Shown here: positions 1 to 9,028 of the stretch, piece after piece
Layout: every line of letters starts with the position of its first letter
Position numbering within the stretch: position 1 is the first letter of the stretch
NCBI GenBank assembly: GCA_001931905.2
Contig: MSJI02000374.1
Coordinates: 1 to 17,847, forward strand
Length of the DNA stretch: 17,847 nt
Reading direction: 5' to 3'
From: Cladosporium sp. IMV 00045
Lineage: Eukaryota; Ascomycota; Dothideomycetes; Cladosporiales; Cladosporiaceae
The notes under the pieces: model-generated
What the model was told of the DNA's origin: nothing
The model's database searches: none
What the model saw: the letters and a program-made list of their open reading frames with translations, nothing else
Position numbers and translations under genes: made by a program

Positions 1-741
1 AAAAAACATCAAGCGAGTACAGTGAAGCCCGGCGACGATATCTCACTCACTCAATCAACCCAAGCTACCTTATCCGTGACATCTCAGTAAATCAGCCCCA
101 TTTCAATCTGGACCTCTCAATGGGTACCAAGCTGGCGGAAAATGTGCGATGCAGTTGGGAGTACCTCAAGTGTTGAGATTGGCTTTTGAGTTGACAGGGG
201 AGTATGATAGGATACTCAAAATGAAATGATTATTTGCTCAGTTGATCGTGATGGCGAAAAGTTCGACTAGAAAGGCTGAATGCCTGGAACGCGAAATGTG
301 AAGTCAGTCTAAGAGACCAAAATTGACCTTTTCTGTAGGCTCGTGGAGATGAATAGGTTGAGACTGAGATGTTTCAATTAGGATTATTTTGGTGGTCATA
401 TGTAAGCAGGTCAAGTGAAGTCGCTCGGTTCAATCGATGCCGGCTAGCGCGCCAGTTCGCCGCCGATCCGTTTTCCAGCTCAAGATCGCTGATCTCTCCA
501 AGGGTTCAACACCAATCTATCGTCATCGAAGAGTCGTCGACACTCCAAAAGTAGAGTTGAGACACGCGACCGCGATCAGCACGCGGGCTGTCTGTACAGC
601 GTAGGTTTCGTTCCTCTTTCAGTCATTTCCTTTCTTTTCCATCTGTACATGAATCTTTGCGCCTTTCGCAATACCCCTCCCACTTCACTTTCTTCCAGAC
701 CATCTCATTCCCAAGACAAGAAGAGGAGGACACAAACGCCC
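1..741. other. Intergenic region upstream of the DHA1 transporter
   Basis: No gene could be supported here. The only sizeable open frame, 369-554 (61 codons), has no recognisable domain. The last 140 bases look like a fungal promoter and 5' leader: a pyrimidine-rich stretch with many TTTC/CTTT units runs from about 606 to 645, just before the transporter coding region. I see no TATA box or tRNA. The left edge of the window may contain the leader or trailer of a gene outside it. Confidence 0.5.
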
Positions 742-2276
742 ATGGCAAACCACGAGCAGCACCGCCAACGTGGTGAAAGAGAACCCTTACTCCGACACAG
801 CGACGATGGCGAAACTCAAGACACGCGCGAACTCCTCAGCTTCACCGACTCAGACCCCGAGAACCCACGACAATGGACGCAGCGCACCAAGATGACCAAC
901 GTGGCCGTCATCGCCGCCATGAGCATCCTCTCGCCCCTGGCGTCGTCCATGTTCACGCCTGGAATCCAGCAGATCGCGGATAGTCTGGGCTCGACGCCCA
1001 GCGTGGTCATTGGCTGCACGACGGGGTTTGTGATCATGTTGGGACTTGGTCCGTTGTTTTTGGCGCCTCTTTCGGAGACTTTTGGGAGGCGGAAACTGTA
1101 CCTTGTTTGCTTTACGTGCTTTTCGTTGCTGCAGATTCCGAGCGCTTTGGCGCCGAACGTGGAGACGCTCATTGCTATGCGGACGCTTTCTGGATTCTTT
1201 GGAAGCGTGGGCATCGCCAACGGAGGCGGGACTATTAGTGATATGTTCCCTCCGAGCGAGAGAGCTTCGGTTTTTGGGTGGTATTTGCTGGGGCCTTTGC
1301 TTGGGCCGACGTTGGTGAGAACACTTCACGCCCATCACTTCAGGACGACATGCTAACATGTCTTCAACAGGGCCCGCTCTTCGGCGGTGTCATCGTCCAA
1401 CGAGCCGACTGGCGCTGGATCTTCTGGACCTTAACCATCGTCTGCGTGATCAACACGGCGGCGGGCTTCCTCTTCCTGCGGGAGACCTACGCTCCAGCCC
1501 TCCTGCAAAAGCGCAAACAAAAACTCGAACAACAACCCAACCACCACCCCAACAGCTACCGGGTGGACGGCCAAGACGAACGACCCATGGGCACCAAAAT
1601 CGCCCGCTCCCTCACCCGCCCCCTCCGCATCCTCACCCAACCCATCGTCCTCGTAATGAGCACCTACCAAGCCCTAATCTTCGGCACGACCTACAGCATC
1701 TACACGAACATGCAGCCCATCTACGGCGGCGAATACGGCTTCACCACCGAACAAGTCGGGCTGCTCTACCTCGGGCCCGGAATCGGCTTCCTAACCGCAG
1801 TGTGGTTCCTCGTCCCACGCATCGACACGGTGTACAACGCCCTCGCGTCCCGCAACGACGGCAAAGCCAAACCCGAACACCGCCTGCCCCTCGCCAACAT
1901 CGGCGCCCTCGCCATCCCCGTCTCCCTCTTCTGGTTCGCGTGGACGGTGCAGGCGCAGGCGCACTGGTTCGCTTCCATCGCTGCCACGTTCTTCTATGGC
2001 GTTGGGCAGGTAATGATTCTCAACACGTGCCAGAATTACTATATCGATAGTTTCGAGAAGTACGCTGCGTCCGCCATCGCGGCTGGCGCGGCGTTTAGGA
2101 GTGTTTTTGGTGCTGTGGTGCCGCTTTTCGCGCCGGCGATGTTTGATCGGTTGGGGTATGGGTGGGGGATTTCGGTTTTTGGGTTTTTGGCTGTGGCGAT
2201 TGCGCCGGCTCCGCTGGTGTTCTTTTTCTTTGGGGAGAAGGTTAGGGATCGGTTTTATGTCGATCTTGATGCTTGA
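742..2276 (+). CDS. MFS transporter, DHA1 (drug:H+ antiporter-1, 12-TM) type
   Basis: Predicted plasma-membrane proton-coupled exporter of drugs, polyamines or toxic metabolites; the substrate cannot be told from sequence. Exons 742-1314 and 1371-2276 give 492 aa. The 56-nt intron starts GTGAGA, has branch point GCTAAC and ends CAACAG. Visible hallmarks are DPENPRQW just before TM1 (about residues 38-45), motif A (GPLFLAPLSETFGRR, about 103-117), and motif C (about 183-197), typical of antiporters, which the intron splits between L191 and G192. WRWIFW follows, then a charged central loop (about 225-260) and the late YYIDSFEKYAASA segment seen in fungal DHA1 proteins. I chose ATG 742 because its context GCCCATGG is good. 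An in-frame ATG at 649 would add 31 residues rich in Ser, Thr, Lys and Arg, with no stop between. Family assignment is secure. Confidence 0.93.
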
Positions 2277-2852
2277 GGTGTTGGGGTTAAGTAGGGAGGG
2301 AGGTGATCTTGGCTCGACGCATTGTATACTAGAAGACTCATGCATGGCTGCATTGGGGGTATTTGTAAAAGTAGACACACGACTTCTTAGGGAAGATTGT
2401 TGCGTTCAAGGCTATTTCCTGCAAATCACTCTTCTGTCGAAGTACCACCTTCTGCTCTAGAGGTATGTATTAATGAAGAACGTGTGCAAGATAGCTCGAT
2501 CACACCTAGTGCTCTCCCCCGTAGAACGGCCTTCTTTTGAGCTGCTGTTTTTCCACTCTGGTATTGCGAGTACAAACGTTCATACCTAGTGAGCCGAGAT
2601 TTTTGGAAGGCGGGTGAGAGGCATTGTACTTAGATTACTGTTCTTCGTTAAAGCATCGCTAGTTCTACAATTTCATTTTGATCAAAAAGTTGTTCTTGTA
2701 ACAACCCACCATCCGAACGCCCGCTCAGCTCTGCCTGCCTTGTCTGCAGAAGGGGAATCTCAAGCTAGTAGCAATTAATATCAGACCGGCAACAAAAAAA
2801 GCAATATCATCATGTCCATCTCAATCCACGGCCCAACGACGCTTCAACACCC
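2277..2852. other. Intergenic region between convergent MFS and DUF4112 genes
   Basis: Both flanking genes end here, so this should hold two 3' UTRs and their polyadenylation sites. An open frame running from 2101 to 2460 is the out-of-frame continuation of the transporter 3' end and shows no domain. The 8-mer ACCTAGTG occurs twice (near 2505 and 2585) without further similarity. Nothing else is supportable. Confidence 0.5.
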
Positions 2853-3741
2853 TCACCTCCTCGCCGTCTCGGCCTCCCTCCTACTGCCTCTCGAAAACCA
2901 GCCACCACCACCCCTCCTCTCCTCCGGCGCGCGAGTCCTCTCCGGTCTCCTAACCTCACTCATCTCCTCCTCATCCGAATAATCATGCTGCTCGCGCACA
3001 AACCTCCTCCTCTCCTCCGCCTCCTCGTCGAAATCCTCAAAAGCAGTAGCAGGCGGGGGATCCCTCCGAGTGAAAATCCCACTCTGCCGCCGCTTCTTCC
3101 TCTCCGCCTTGTCGATGCCCGCATAATCCCGATCATCCTCCTTGAGTCTGTCGGGTTTATACTTCTGATCGAGATGGCGTTCCAGCAAACGCACGTTCTT
3201 CGTGTTGGCTTTGAACGCCGCGTCCGCCACGTCGCCCACGAAGGGTATCAGACCCACCAGGAAGTCGATGAGGATGTTGATCAGCATCTGGATCTGCGTG
3301 CCGGTGTCCAGGCCGCCGTCCACGGTGCGGCATTTTTTGAACACCAGCAGGGCGAAGAACGCGCCCAGCGCGTCGCCTATGGCTGGGATGAGGCCGACGA
3401 CGGATTCCCACCCGAAGCGGATGCCGAAGAGAGTGAAGAGCCCGCAGTCCAGGCGGTAGGCGCGCGTGCGCACTTTGGCGAGGATCATGGCGTCGCCTGC
3501 TGGGATGTAGGCGGGGATTTGCTTTTTCACTTTCTTCATTTTGCCGGGGCGTTTGGGGTCTTCGATCATGGCGAAGAGAGGGTCCTGTGGCTTGCGTTAG
3601 TGCTGGTGGACTTTTGGGAGTTGTTTATTCAGTATGGAGAAGGAAACTCACCTCGCCGCCGTCGACTTTCTTGCCGGCGTATTTGGACATCTGCTTTTTG
3701 AGCAGCTTGTTGGCCGCGTATTTCCCTACCATTGCCGCCAT
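2853..3741 (-). CDS. DUF4112 domain protein, small membrane protein of unknown function
   Basis: Exon 1 is 3741-3652 (30 codons) and exon 2 is 3584-2853, giving 273 aa. The 67-nt intron starts GTGAGT, has ACTAAC as branch point and ends CCACAG. The ATG at 3741 lies in GCCATGGCGGC context on the coding strand. The N-terminus is short and Lys-rich. The DUF4112 core spans about residues 62-165. It contains two hydrophobic helices carrying near-identical GLIP..GD motifs (GLIPAIGD at 94-101 and GLIPFVGD at 141-148), a likely internal duplication. The C-terminal third (170-273) is hydrophilic, with mixed acidic and basic runs and a Gly-rich patch (GGGG at 255-258), probably disordered and cytosolic. 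The family occurs in bacteria and fungi and has no established function. The gene is divergent from Imp1. Confidence in the family is high, in function none. Confidence 0.9.
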
Positions 3742-4457
3742 GGTGTCGGTGTTATTTGGTTTGGTTTTGTTGTGGTGGGGTTATTGGTTATGCTCGAGGC
3801 TGGTAATGAGATGGGATTCCTTGACTTGTTTATATGTCAAAGTCGGCGTGGATGATTGTGATTAAAAATATCCCAACGGCCAGCCAGTAGCAAAGTATTG
3901 TTTGGCTCCTACTAGTACGATGCGACGATTGGTATGCGTCGCGTGGGAGAGGGACGGAGTGAAACAGGCGCGTCACCCGGGCGCTTGATGTTGCAAGCAG
4001 TCGAGAGGGTGGTAAGAAAGAGGATATGTAGCCAGGTAAGGTAGTGGAAAGGAGGAAGGACAAGCTCGCAGTGAAGACTGGGCAGATTATGTATGTAGCT
4101 TGGTATTATTACTATTATTTGCTCTCAGGACACAGCGTCATCACGCAAAAAGGCGGTCATGAGCGGGCGCAAGGTTCAAGCCATTCGTCGCATCTTCCTG
4201 TTTGTCTCTCATTTCTCCCCTTCGCGTGTTGACGTAGCCAGCTGTGGCGTTCTACACAGCCACAGGGGATTTCTGTCGATCTCTTTCTCGCGCTCTCTCC
4301 ACTGCTCGGCTGTCTGTGGTCGGTCGCTGGTCGCAGGTCGCGTGTCTAACCGCAGCGGCAGCTTTGAGTGGTCTAGAAGGGCGGCTGTGAGAAACAAGAC
4401 TTGTCGCATTGCTGCTCTCACATCCTTGCGAAGGGTAGCACAACCCGTCTCGCGCCA
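3742..4457. other. Shared divergent promoter region of DUF4112 and Imp1 genes
   Basis: This 716-bp gap separates two divergent starts. On the DUF4112 side a TATA-like ATATAAAC (coding strand) lies near 3828-3835, about 90 bp before its ATG, and CCAAT boxes on that strand lie at 3783-3787 and 3928-3932. On the Imp1 side there is a pyrimidine-rich leader (about 4190-4315) and a run of degenerate GGTCG(C) units at 4318-4342. Open frames covering 4159-4605 have no recognisable product; the part after 4458 is a shadow of the Imp1 gene. Confidence 0.5.
3922..3942. promoter_or_regulatory. CCAAT box framed by a 6-bp inverted repeat
   Basis: The sequence is GCGACG, then ATTGGTATG, then CGTCGC: perfect 6-bp arms around a reverse-strand CCAAT pentamer. 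CCAAT boxes are bound by the Hap/CBF complex in fungi. The site lies about 190 bp before the DUF4112 start. The dyad is seen directly; its use is inferred. Confidence 0.3.
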
Positions 4458-5179
4458 ATGTTCTCCCTCCCATTCGCTGCCAGGAGGCTCGTCGTTCGCC
4501 ACATCCGCCATCCTCTATCCACCTTCCGCCGCGCATCCACCAAACCGAGCTCCTCCAGATCGAAAATCAAAGATGCCTTTACCAATCCAGCACCGCCCGT
4601 CCTAGCCCGCTATCCTATCCTCTACAAGCCGGTGAAAATCCTCAAGTATGGCCTGGGGTTCTGTCTGGGTCTTCACATCTTCGCCGAGTACTTCTTCACC
4701 CTCAGTCTGGCTGAAGGCATCTCCATGCTGCCCACCATGAACTCAATGGGAGACTGGCTCCTCCTTAGCAAGAGATATAGACGCGGAAGAGATATCGTGG
4801 TCGGGGACATCATCAGCTTCAAGCATCCTATCGATGAAGGCGTCCACTCGGTGAAAAGGGTCATAGGAATGCCCGGTGATTTCGTCTTGAGGGATTCACC
4901 CGAGACGTCGGGCCAAATGATACAGGTTGGTTTCGGGCAAGAGCATGCTATATGAATGTACAATGGCTGACAAACATCATGTAGATACCGGACGGGCATT
5001 GCTTTGTCGTTGGCGACAACCTCAAATTCTCGCGCGACTCTAGAATGTTTGGCCCGCTTCCGTTGGGTCTCGTCAAGGGAAAAGTGATTGGAAGGTTGAG
5101 CACTGAGCCGAAACTTGCTTGGTCTACTTTCGAAGAGAATGCACTCCAGCCTGCCGATACGTATGGAGATGTTGATTGA
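4458..5179 (+). CDS. IMP1: Mitochondrial inner membrane protease subunit 1 (S26 signal peptidase)
   Basis: Catalytic subunit of the inner membrane peptidase complex, which trims sorting signals from proteins delivered to the intermembrane space. Exons 4458-4925 and 4985-5179 give 220 aa. The 59-nt intron has an unusual donor GTTGGT but a good GGCTGAC branch point and GTAG end. Residues 1-40 are Arg- and Ser-rich with almost no acidic residues, as in a mitochondrial targeting sequence. One membrane helix lies at about 62-83. The catalytic Ser is S89 in GISMLPT; the catalytic Lys is K133 in SVKRVIGMPGD. After the splice, the conserved PDGHCFVVGDN and SRDSRMFGPLP blocks follow. The SMLPT and KRVIGMPGD wording fits Imp1 better than Imp2. 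Another in-frame ATG at 4401 would add 19 residues; I prefer 4458 because the 4458 start gives a typical presequence directly. Confidence 0.92.
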
Positions 5180-5587
5180 GGTCCATTCGCAATGTTTACA
5201 CCGACATTGGATTTTGAAACAGGCGTGGCGCAGTCGAAAGTGGCGCCCTCACCACCGTGCTGGGAACCCTGCTCTAACCGATGCACTGCAATCACATATT
5301 GATGCTGCATGATGCGCGATATCTTGCACTTGTAGCAAAAGAACAGCATGCCTGTCCGCACACTTGTTCTGCCACGGGTCTGGAGCGATAATCTCACGTC
5401 ATCGCGCATCCACAGCTGGAGATCTGCACAGCCAAACGGCTCCCACGCCTGAGCTCTCAGCGCTGGCATTGGCTCGACAAGCTGCCACGAAACAAGGCCA
5501 CCAGAACGGCGACATGACTACTTGTCTACTTCAGCACCCTGACTTCCTGTATTTCTACCCAACTTGATATATTCCCCGGCCAATCGA
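5180..5587. other. Intergenic region between Imp1 and the FAD monooxygenase
   Basis: These 408 bp should hold the Imp1 3' UTR and the monooxygenase promoter. Open frames on both strands here (for example 4948-5469 on the minus strand) show no domain and partly antisense the Imp1 gene. No TATA box or repeat stands out. Confidence 0.45.
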
Positions 5588-6841
5588 ATGTCGAACCAAA
5601 CGCCATCTCCTTCGCAGCCTGTCCTTATCATCGGCGCCGGAGTGTCCGGGCTGACGCTTGCGCAGGCATGTCGGAGGGCAGAGATACCATATCGCATATT
5701 CGAGCGTGATGAATCTGCCACTCACAGAAATGGCGGATGGGGTCTGACCATCCATTGGGCTCTGGATACCTTCAAGATTCTTCTACCTGACGATCTTGTC
5801 GCACGACTCCCTGATACTTACGTCAATCGTGGCGCCATTGAGGCTGGAGAGAAAGGCAGCTTTACCTTCTTTGATCTGAGCACCGCGGAACCAAAATTTC
5901 AAGTACCAGCCGCGGAGCGTATTAGGGTCTCGCGAGGGAAGTTGAAGAGTCTACTCCTCGAGGACCTGGACGTAATATGGTCGAAGAAATTCACCAACGT
6001 TGAATCTGTCGAAGGCGGAGTCAAAGCCACCTTTTCCGATGGCACGTCAGAGACCGGCAGCATGATCATCGGCTGCGACGGTGCCAACTCCGCCGTCCGT
6101 CGCATCCTCCACCCCGAAGACCACCAAAACGACCAACTCCCCGTCCGCCTCCTCGGCGCAACCGTCAACTACACCGAATCCCAGATCTCCGCCATCCGCA
6201 AACTCGACCCCTTTTTCCTACAAGGCACCGACCCCAAAACCGACTCCTACCTCTGGTTCAGCTTCCTCTCCACTCCCTCCGATGACAATCACCAAGAAGA
6301 AGACTCCACCTACAAATGCCAAATCATCACCTCCTGGCCGCACCGCCCCAACTGGCTCTCCCGCGCCGACCCCACCGACGTCCCCAACGTCAAAACCACC
6401 CAGCTGGTCCTCATGAAACACCTCTCCGACTCCTGGGCCGAGCCCTTCCGCTCCATCGTGCAAGACATCCCTCGCGATGCGGAAATCCAACCCATCGAAC
6501 TCGCCGACTGGCGGCCGCGCGTCTCGGCCGGTTTTGACGGGAGAGTCACGCTCGTCGGCGACGCGGCGCATGCTATGGTTATGTATCGAGGCGAGGGGGC
6601 GAATCATTCTATTGTGGATGTGGGGGTGTTGCTTGAGAAGTTTGAGGCTGTCGTGGGCGGTGGCGAGGGAGGTTTTGAGGCTGCGAGACGGGCTTATGAG
6701 GAGGAGATGGTGGAGAGGACGGATTTGGCTGTGCGGGCTTCGCGCCAGGCGTGTTTGGATGCTCATGAGTTTGGGAGGGTCAGCGAGGAGAGTCCGCTGG
6801 TGAGGAGGAGGGTGATGAGGGCTGATTTGGATGTGGAGTGA
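5588..6841 (+). CDS. FAD-dependent monooxygenase (PF01494-type aromatic hydroxylase family)
   Basis: Intronless, 417 aa. A soluble flavoprotein that would use NAD(P)H and O2 to hydroxylate an unknown, probably aromatic, substrate. The dinucleotide-binding GxGxxG is GAGVSG at 16-21, with E39 at the end of the second strand. GGWGLTIHWALD (49-60) is typical of fungal members. The DG motif is CDGANS at 163-168, and the second FAD motif is GDAAHAM at 324-330 followed by RGEGAN at 334-339. The usual Pro after GDAAH is Ala here. ATG 5588 is the first ATG of the open frame; upstream codons back to 5564 contain none. There is no signal peptide or C-terminal anchor. No biosynthetic partner genes lie next to it, so a catabolic or detoxifying role is as likely as a biosynthetic one. 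Its third-position composition switches strongly from C to G after about 6540. Confidence 0.9.
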   Translation: MSNQTPSPSQPVLIIGAGVSGLTLAQACRRAEIPYRIFERDESATHRNGGWGLTIHWALDTFKILLPDDLVARLPDTYVNRGAIEAGEKGSFTFFDLSTAEPKFQVPAAERIRVSRGKLKSLLLEDLDVIWSKKFTNVESVEGGVKATFSDGTSETGSMIIGCDGANSAVRRILHPEDHQNDQLPVRLLGATVNYTESQISAIRKLDPFFLQGTDPKTDSYLWFSFLSTPSDDNHQEEDSTYKCQIITSWPHRPNWLSRADPTDVPNVKTTQLVLMKHLSDSWAEPFRSIVQDIPRDAEIQPIELADWRPRVSAGFDGRVTLVGDAAHAMVMYRGEGANHSIVDVGVLLEKFEAVVGGGEGGFEAARRAYEEEMVERTDLAVRASRQACLDAHEFGRVSEESPLVRRRVMRADLDVE

Positions 6842-7046
6842 GTAGCGTGTGTGGTCAGAACGTAGAATCAAAAAAAAAAAATGCAGAAAAAGAGCCCCTG
6901 GCCAGTTCACGTAACCTCTTGAATTTCGTAAAGTATCTACATGTACCTATCTACTACTCTTGCAGTCTCACACTAATCAACAATAATAATCTCACAACCA
7001 ACACATCCTCCCTTCCCCACCTCACTTCCTCCCATCTACACGTCCT
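6842..7046. other. Convergent 3' spacer between monooxygenase and Cps1-like genes
   Basis: Only 205 bp separate the two stop codons, so the 3' UTRs probably overlap. It contains a run of 12 A (6870-6881) 29 bp after the monooxygenase stop, and a strongly C-rich, G-poor stretch from about 6990 on the plus strand. Confidence 0.6.
6870..6881 (+). repeat. A12 homopolymer
   Basis: Uninterrupted run of 12 A in the convergent 3' spacer, followed after ATGC... by further short A runs. Likely length-variable; no function implied. Confidence 0.8.
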
Positions 7047-8780
7047 CTACCCCTCCAAATCCGCCCCATCCATATTCCCCACCCAAAGCATAAACCACCT
7101 AACCGCATTGACATGGTTAGTAACACTCACCCTCTCATCAACCGTGTGAATATTCCCCAACCCATCGTCCAGCTCCGCATCATACCCGGGCCCGAAACGG
7201 AAAATATTCCGAGTCAAATCCCAGTAGTAGCGCGTGTCCGTGTTGCCCGTCATGATCCCCGGCGCGACGATCACGTCTTCGCCGTACACGGCGCGCACGG
7301 TGCCCGCGAGCACATAGTAGGGCGTGGTGGTGTCCGTGTTTGTGGGAGTGACCGGCGCGACGGCGAGGGTGTTAGGGGATGCGGAGAGGGAGATTGAGTT
7401 CGCTTCTTCGGTCGTGTTGTCGAAGGCGTGAAGGGTGAGATTGTATTTCTGCGCGATCGGGCGGGCGAGAGACGTCACGTGGTCGAAGGCTGTCGAAGGC
7501 GACTCGCCGATGTTGATGCGGTGGTTGATCACGACTTCGGTGCGTTCGGGGAGGGCGTTGACTTTTACGCCGCCGTGGATGACGTCGACTGCTTGCGAGG
7601 TTTGCAGCAGGTATTTGACGGCGGGGCCTTGTTTGGCGGCTTCCAGGGCGAGGCGGTCGGTGGTGGGTTTGGCGCAGGTATTCGAGTGTTTGGAGCGGGA
7701 GGAGAGGAGTTTGGAGAGTTTCTTGGGGAAGGAGGGGGCGTGTTCCGCGCCGCAGTACAACTGGCCTAGGTAGGGGTTGTCGTCGGTCAGGTGGGCGGGG
7801 TATTGTTGGGCTTCGATGGTTTGGATCAGTTCCGCGGCGACGCCGATGCTGGTGTGGTCGGATGGGATGGAGGAGTGGCCGCCCGGCATGCGGATCACGA
7901 CGTGGACGTCCGTGTAGCCCTTCTCCCCGACGCCGGGCTTGGCGAAGGTCTGGCCCCAGGCCTTTTCGAAGGTGGAGCCTTCGTCGACCAGAGCTGCGAT
8001 GCCGTCTGCTCCGTAGCGTTCGAGTAGGAAGGGGGCGAGGTGGCCGGCGCCTTGACGGCCAGAGATCTCTTCATCGAAGCCGAAGGATAGGACGATGCTT
8101 CGCTTGGGCTTGTAGCCGGCGTCTAGGAGAAGCTCGACGGTCTCCAGGATGGCGATGAGCTGGTTCTTGCAGTCGGATGCGCCGCGACCCCAGATGTAAG
8201 AACCATCGTAAACGCCTTCGAAAGGCGGGTGAGTCCAGGCATCGATTGTGGCATCCGGAACGGGCACGACGTCCTGATGGGCCATGAGGAGAGTGGGCTT
8301 CAGTTCGCTGTCAGAGCCCTGCCATGTGTAGACCAGACCATGGGTGTTGACGGTTTCAGCCTTGAGGTCCTTGTGAACCCTCGAGAAGGTTTTCCTGAGG
8401 TACTCGGCGAAATCGTACATGACGTCCCATCGTTTGTCTTCTCCAATGGGGCCCATGTCGTCAAAGCTCTGGGTTGGGATCTTGACAGCCCCAGAGAGAC
8501 GGGCAATAGTCTCGTTCCTGAAGGCATCGGAAGAGACATAGTTGTATGCGTGATCAAGTTCGTCGCCACTGCTTTGAGGGAAGAGTGGTGCTGGCTGTGC
8601 ACACCTTGGACCTTGAATGCTTACATCATTCGAACGAGAAGGTATGTGCAGATATGAAAACGGCGATAGGAAGTATGCAGCGGCAGCCAGAGGCAATAAA
8701 ATACCAGCAATGGCCCTGCGAGGCTTTTGAGCCTGACGAGGCGGCTGTGGCTGTTCTTGCAACGGCAGTGATTTCTCCAT
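7047..8780 (-). CDS. CPS1: Gly-X carboxypeptidase (carboxypeptidase S-like, M20A metallopeptidase)
   Basis: Intronless, 577 aa, close to the length of yeast Cps1. The family releases C-terminal residues from small peptides, mainly with Gly in the penultimate position, in the vacuole lumen as part of nitrogen recovery. A basic N-terminus (PRQAQKPRR) precedes one membrane helix at about 23-42, fitting a type II vacuolar precursor. M20 metal and catalytic residues are visible: MAHQDVVPV (H168, D170), GRGASDCKN (D203), FDEEISG (E237 general base, E238 ligand), VDEGS (D266) and GNIHTVDE near the C-terminus (H545). IRMPGGHSS marks the dimerisation domain. The ATG at 8780 is the first in frame after the upstream stop. 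Two GATA sites lie 66-79 bp upstream. The gene is convergent with the monooxygenase and divergent from Orc3. Confidence 0.93.
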   Translation of the reverse strand: MEKSLPLQEQPQPPRQAQKPRRAIAGILLPLAAAAYFLSPFSYLHIPSRSNDVSIQGPRCAQPAPLFPQSSGDELDHAYNYVSSDAFRNETIARLSGAVKIPTQSFDDMGPIGEDKRWDVMYDFAEYLRKTFSRVHKDLKAETVNTHGLVYTWQGSDSELKPTLLMAHQDVVPVPDATIDAWTHPPFEGVYDGSYIWGRGASDCKNQLIAILETVELLLDAGYKPKRSIVLSFGFDEEISGRQGAGHLAPFLLERYGADGIAALVDEGSTFEKAWGQTFAKPGVGEKGYTDVHVVIRMPGGHSSIPSDHTSIGVAAELIQTIEAQQYPAHLTDDNPYLGQLYCGAEHAPSFPKKLSKLLSSRSKHSNTCAKPTTDRLALEAAKQGPAVKYLLQTSQAVDVIHGGVKVNALPERTEVVINHRINIGESPSTAFDHVTSLARPIAQKYNLTLHAFDNTTEEANSISLSASPNTLAVAPVTPTNTDTTTPYYVLAGTVRAVYGEDVIVAPGIMTGNTDTRYYWDLTRNIFRFGPGYDAELDDGLGNIHTVDERVSVTNHVNAVRWFMLWVGNMDGADLEG

Positions 8781-8845
8781 TTTGCCTCTTTTGATGTCTA
8801 GGAGATGAAGAGTCTAAGAAAGAGGGAAAATAGCAGACCTACCTT

Positions 8846-8859
8846 TTATCACGTTATCG
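8846..8859 (-). promoter_or_regulatory. Paired HGATAR sites upstream of the Cps1-like gene
   Basis: TTATCA at 8846-8851 and TTATCG at 8854-8859 read TGATAA and CGATAA on the Cps1 coding strand, spaced 8 bp apart and 66-79 bp before the ATG. Both match the HGATAR consensus of fungal nitrogen GATA factors (AreA/Gln3 type). Yeast CPS1 is known to respond to nitrogen source, which makes the sites plausible. Confidence 0.4.
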
Positions 8860-9000
8860 AAGGTGACGCGATCTACAGGGCCCACTGCAATGCGACCTTG
8901 TCTGGCGAGTTTAGGAAAGTGATAGCTCGATAGGCCGTTGTCGGGCAAACGTTCGCGGGCAAAATGATGCCGCTCCTCGGCTTCCGGCACTGCGATAGCA

Positions 9001-9008
9001 TCACGTGA
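9001..9008. promoter_or_regulatory. TCACGTGA E-box palindrome
   Basis: Perfect 8-bp palindrome with a CACGTG core, the binding site of bHLH factors such as Cbf1 or Pho4-type proteins. It sits in the Cps1/Orc3 divergent promoter. Use is inferred. Confidence 0.35.
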
Positions 9009-9028
9009 CAAAGTGCAATACCGCGTTA

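Noticed and set aside
369..554. 61-codon plus-strand open frame upstream of the DHA1 transporter
   Set aside because: No domain, no strong start context and no neighbour logic; typical of chance open frames in intergenic DNA.
4168..4185. GGTTCAAGCC resembling a tRNA B box (also GGTTCAACACC near 503)
   Set aside because: No A box, no cloverleaf arms and no downstream T-run at the right spacing in either case.
4318..4342. Degenerate GGTCG/GGTCGC repeat in the Imp1 leader
   Set aside because: Only about four imperfect units; too short and irregular to claim as a functional repeat.
4159..4605. 148-codon plus-strand open frame overlapping the Imp1 start
   Set aside because: Different frame from Imp1, low-complexity Ser/Arg-rich translation, no domain; explained as leader plus shadow of Imp1.
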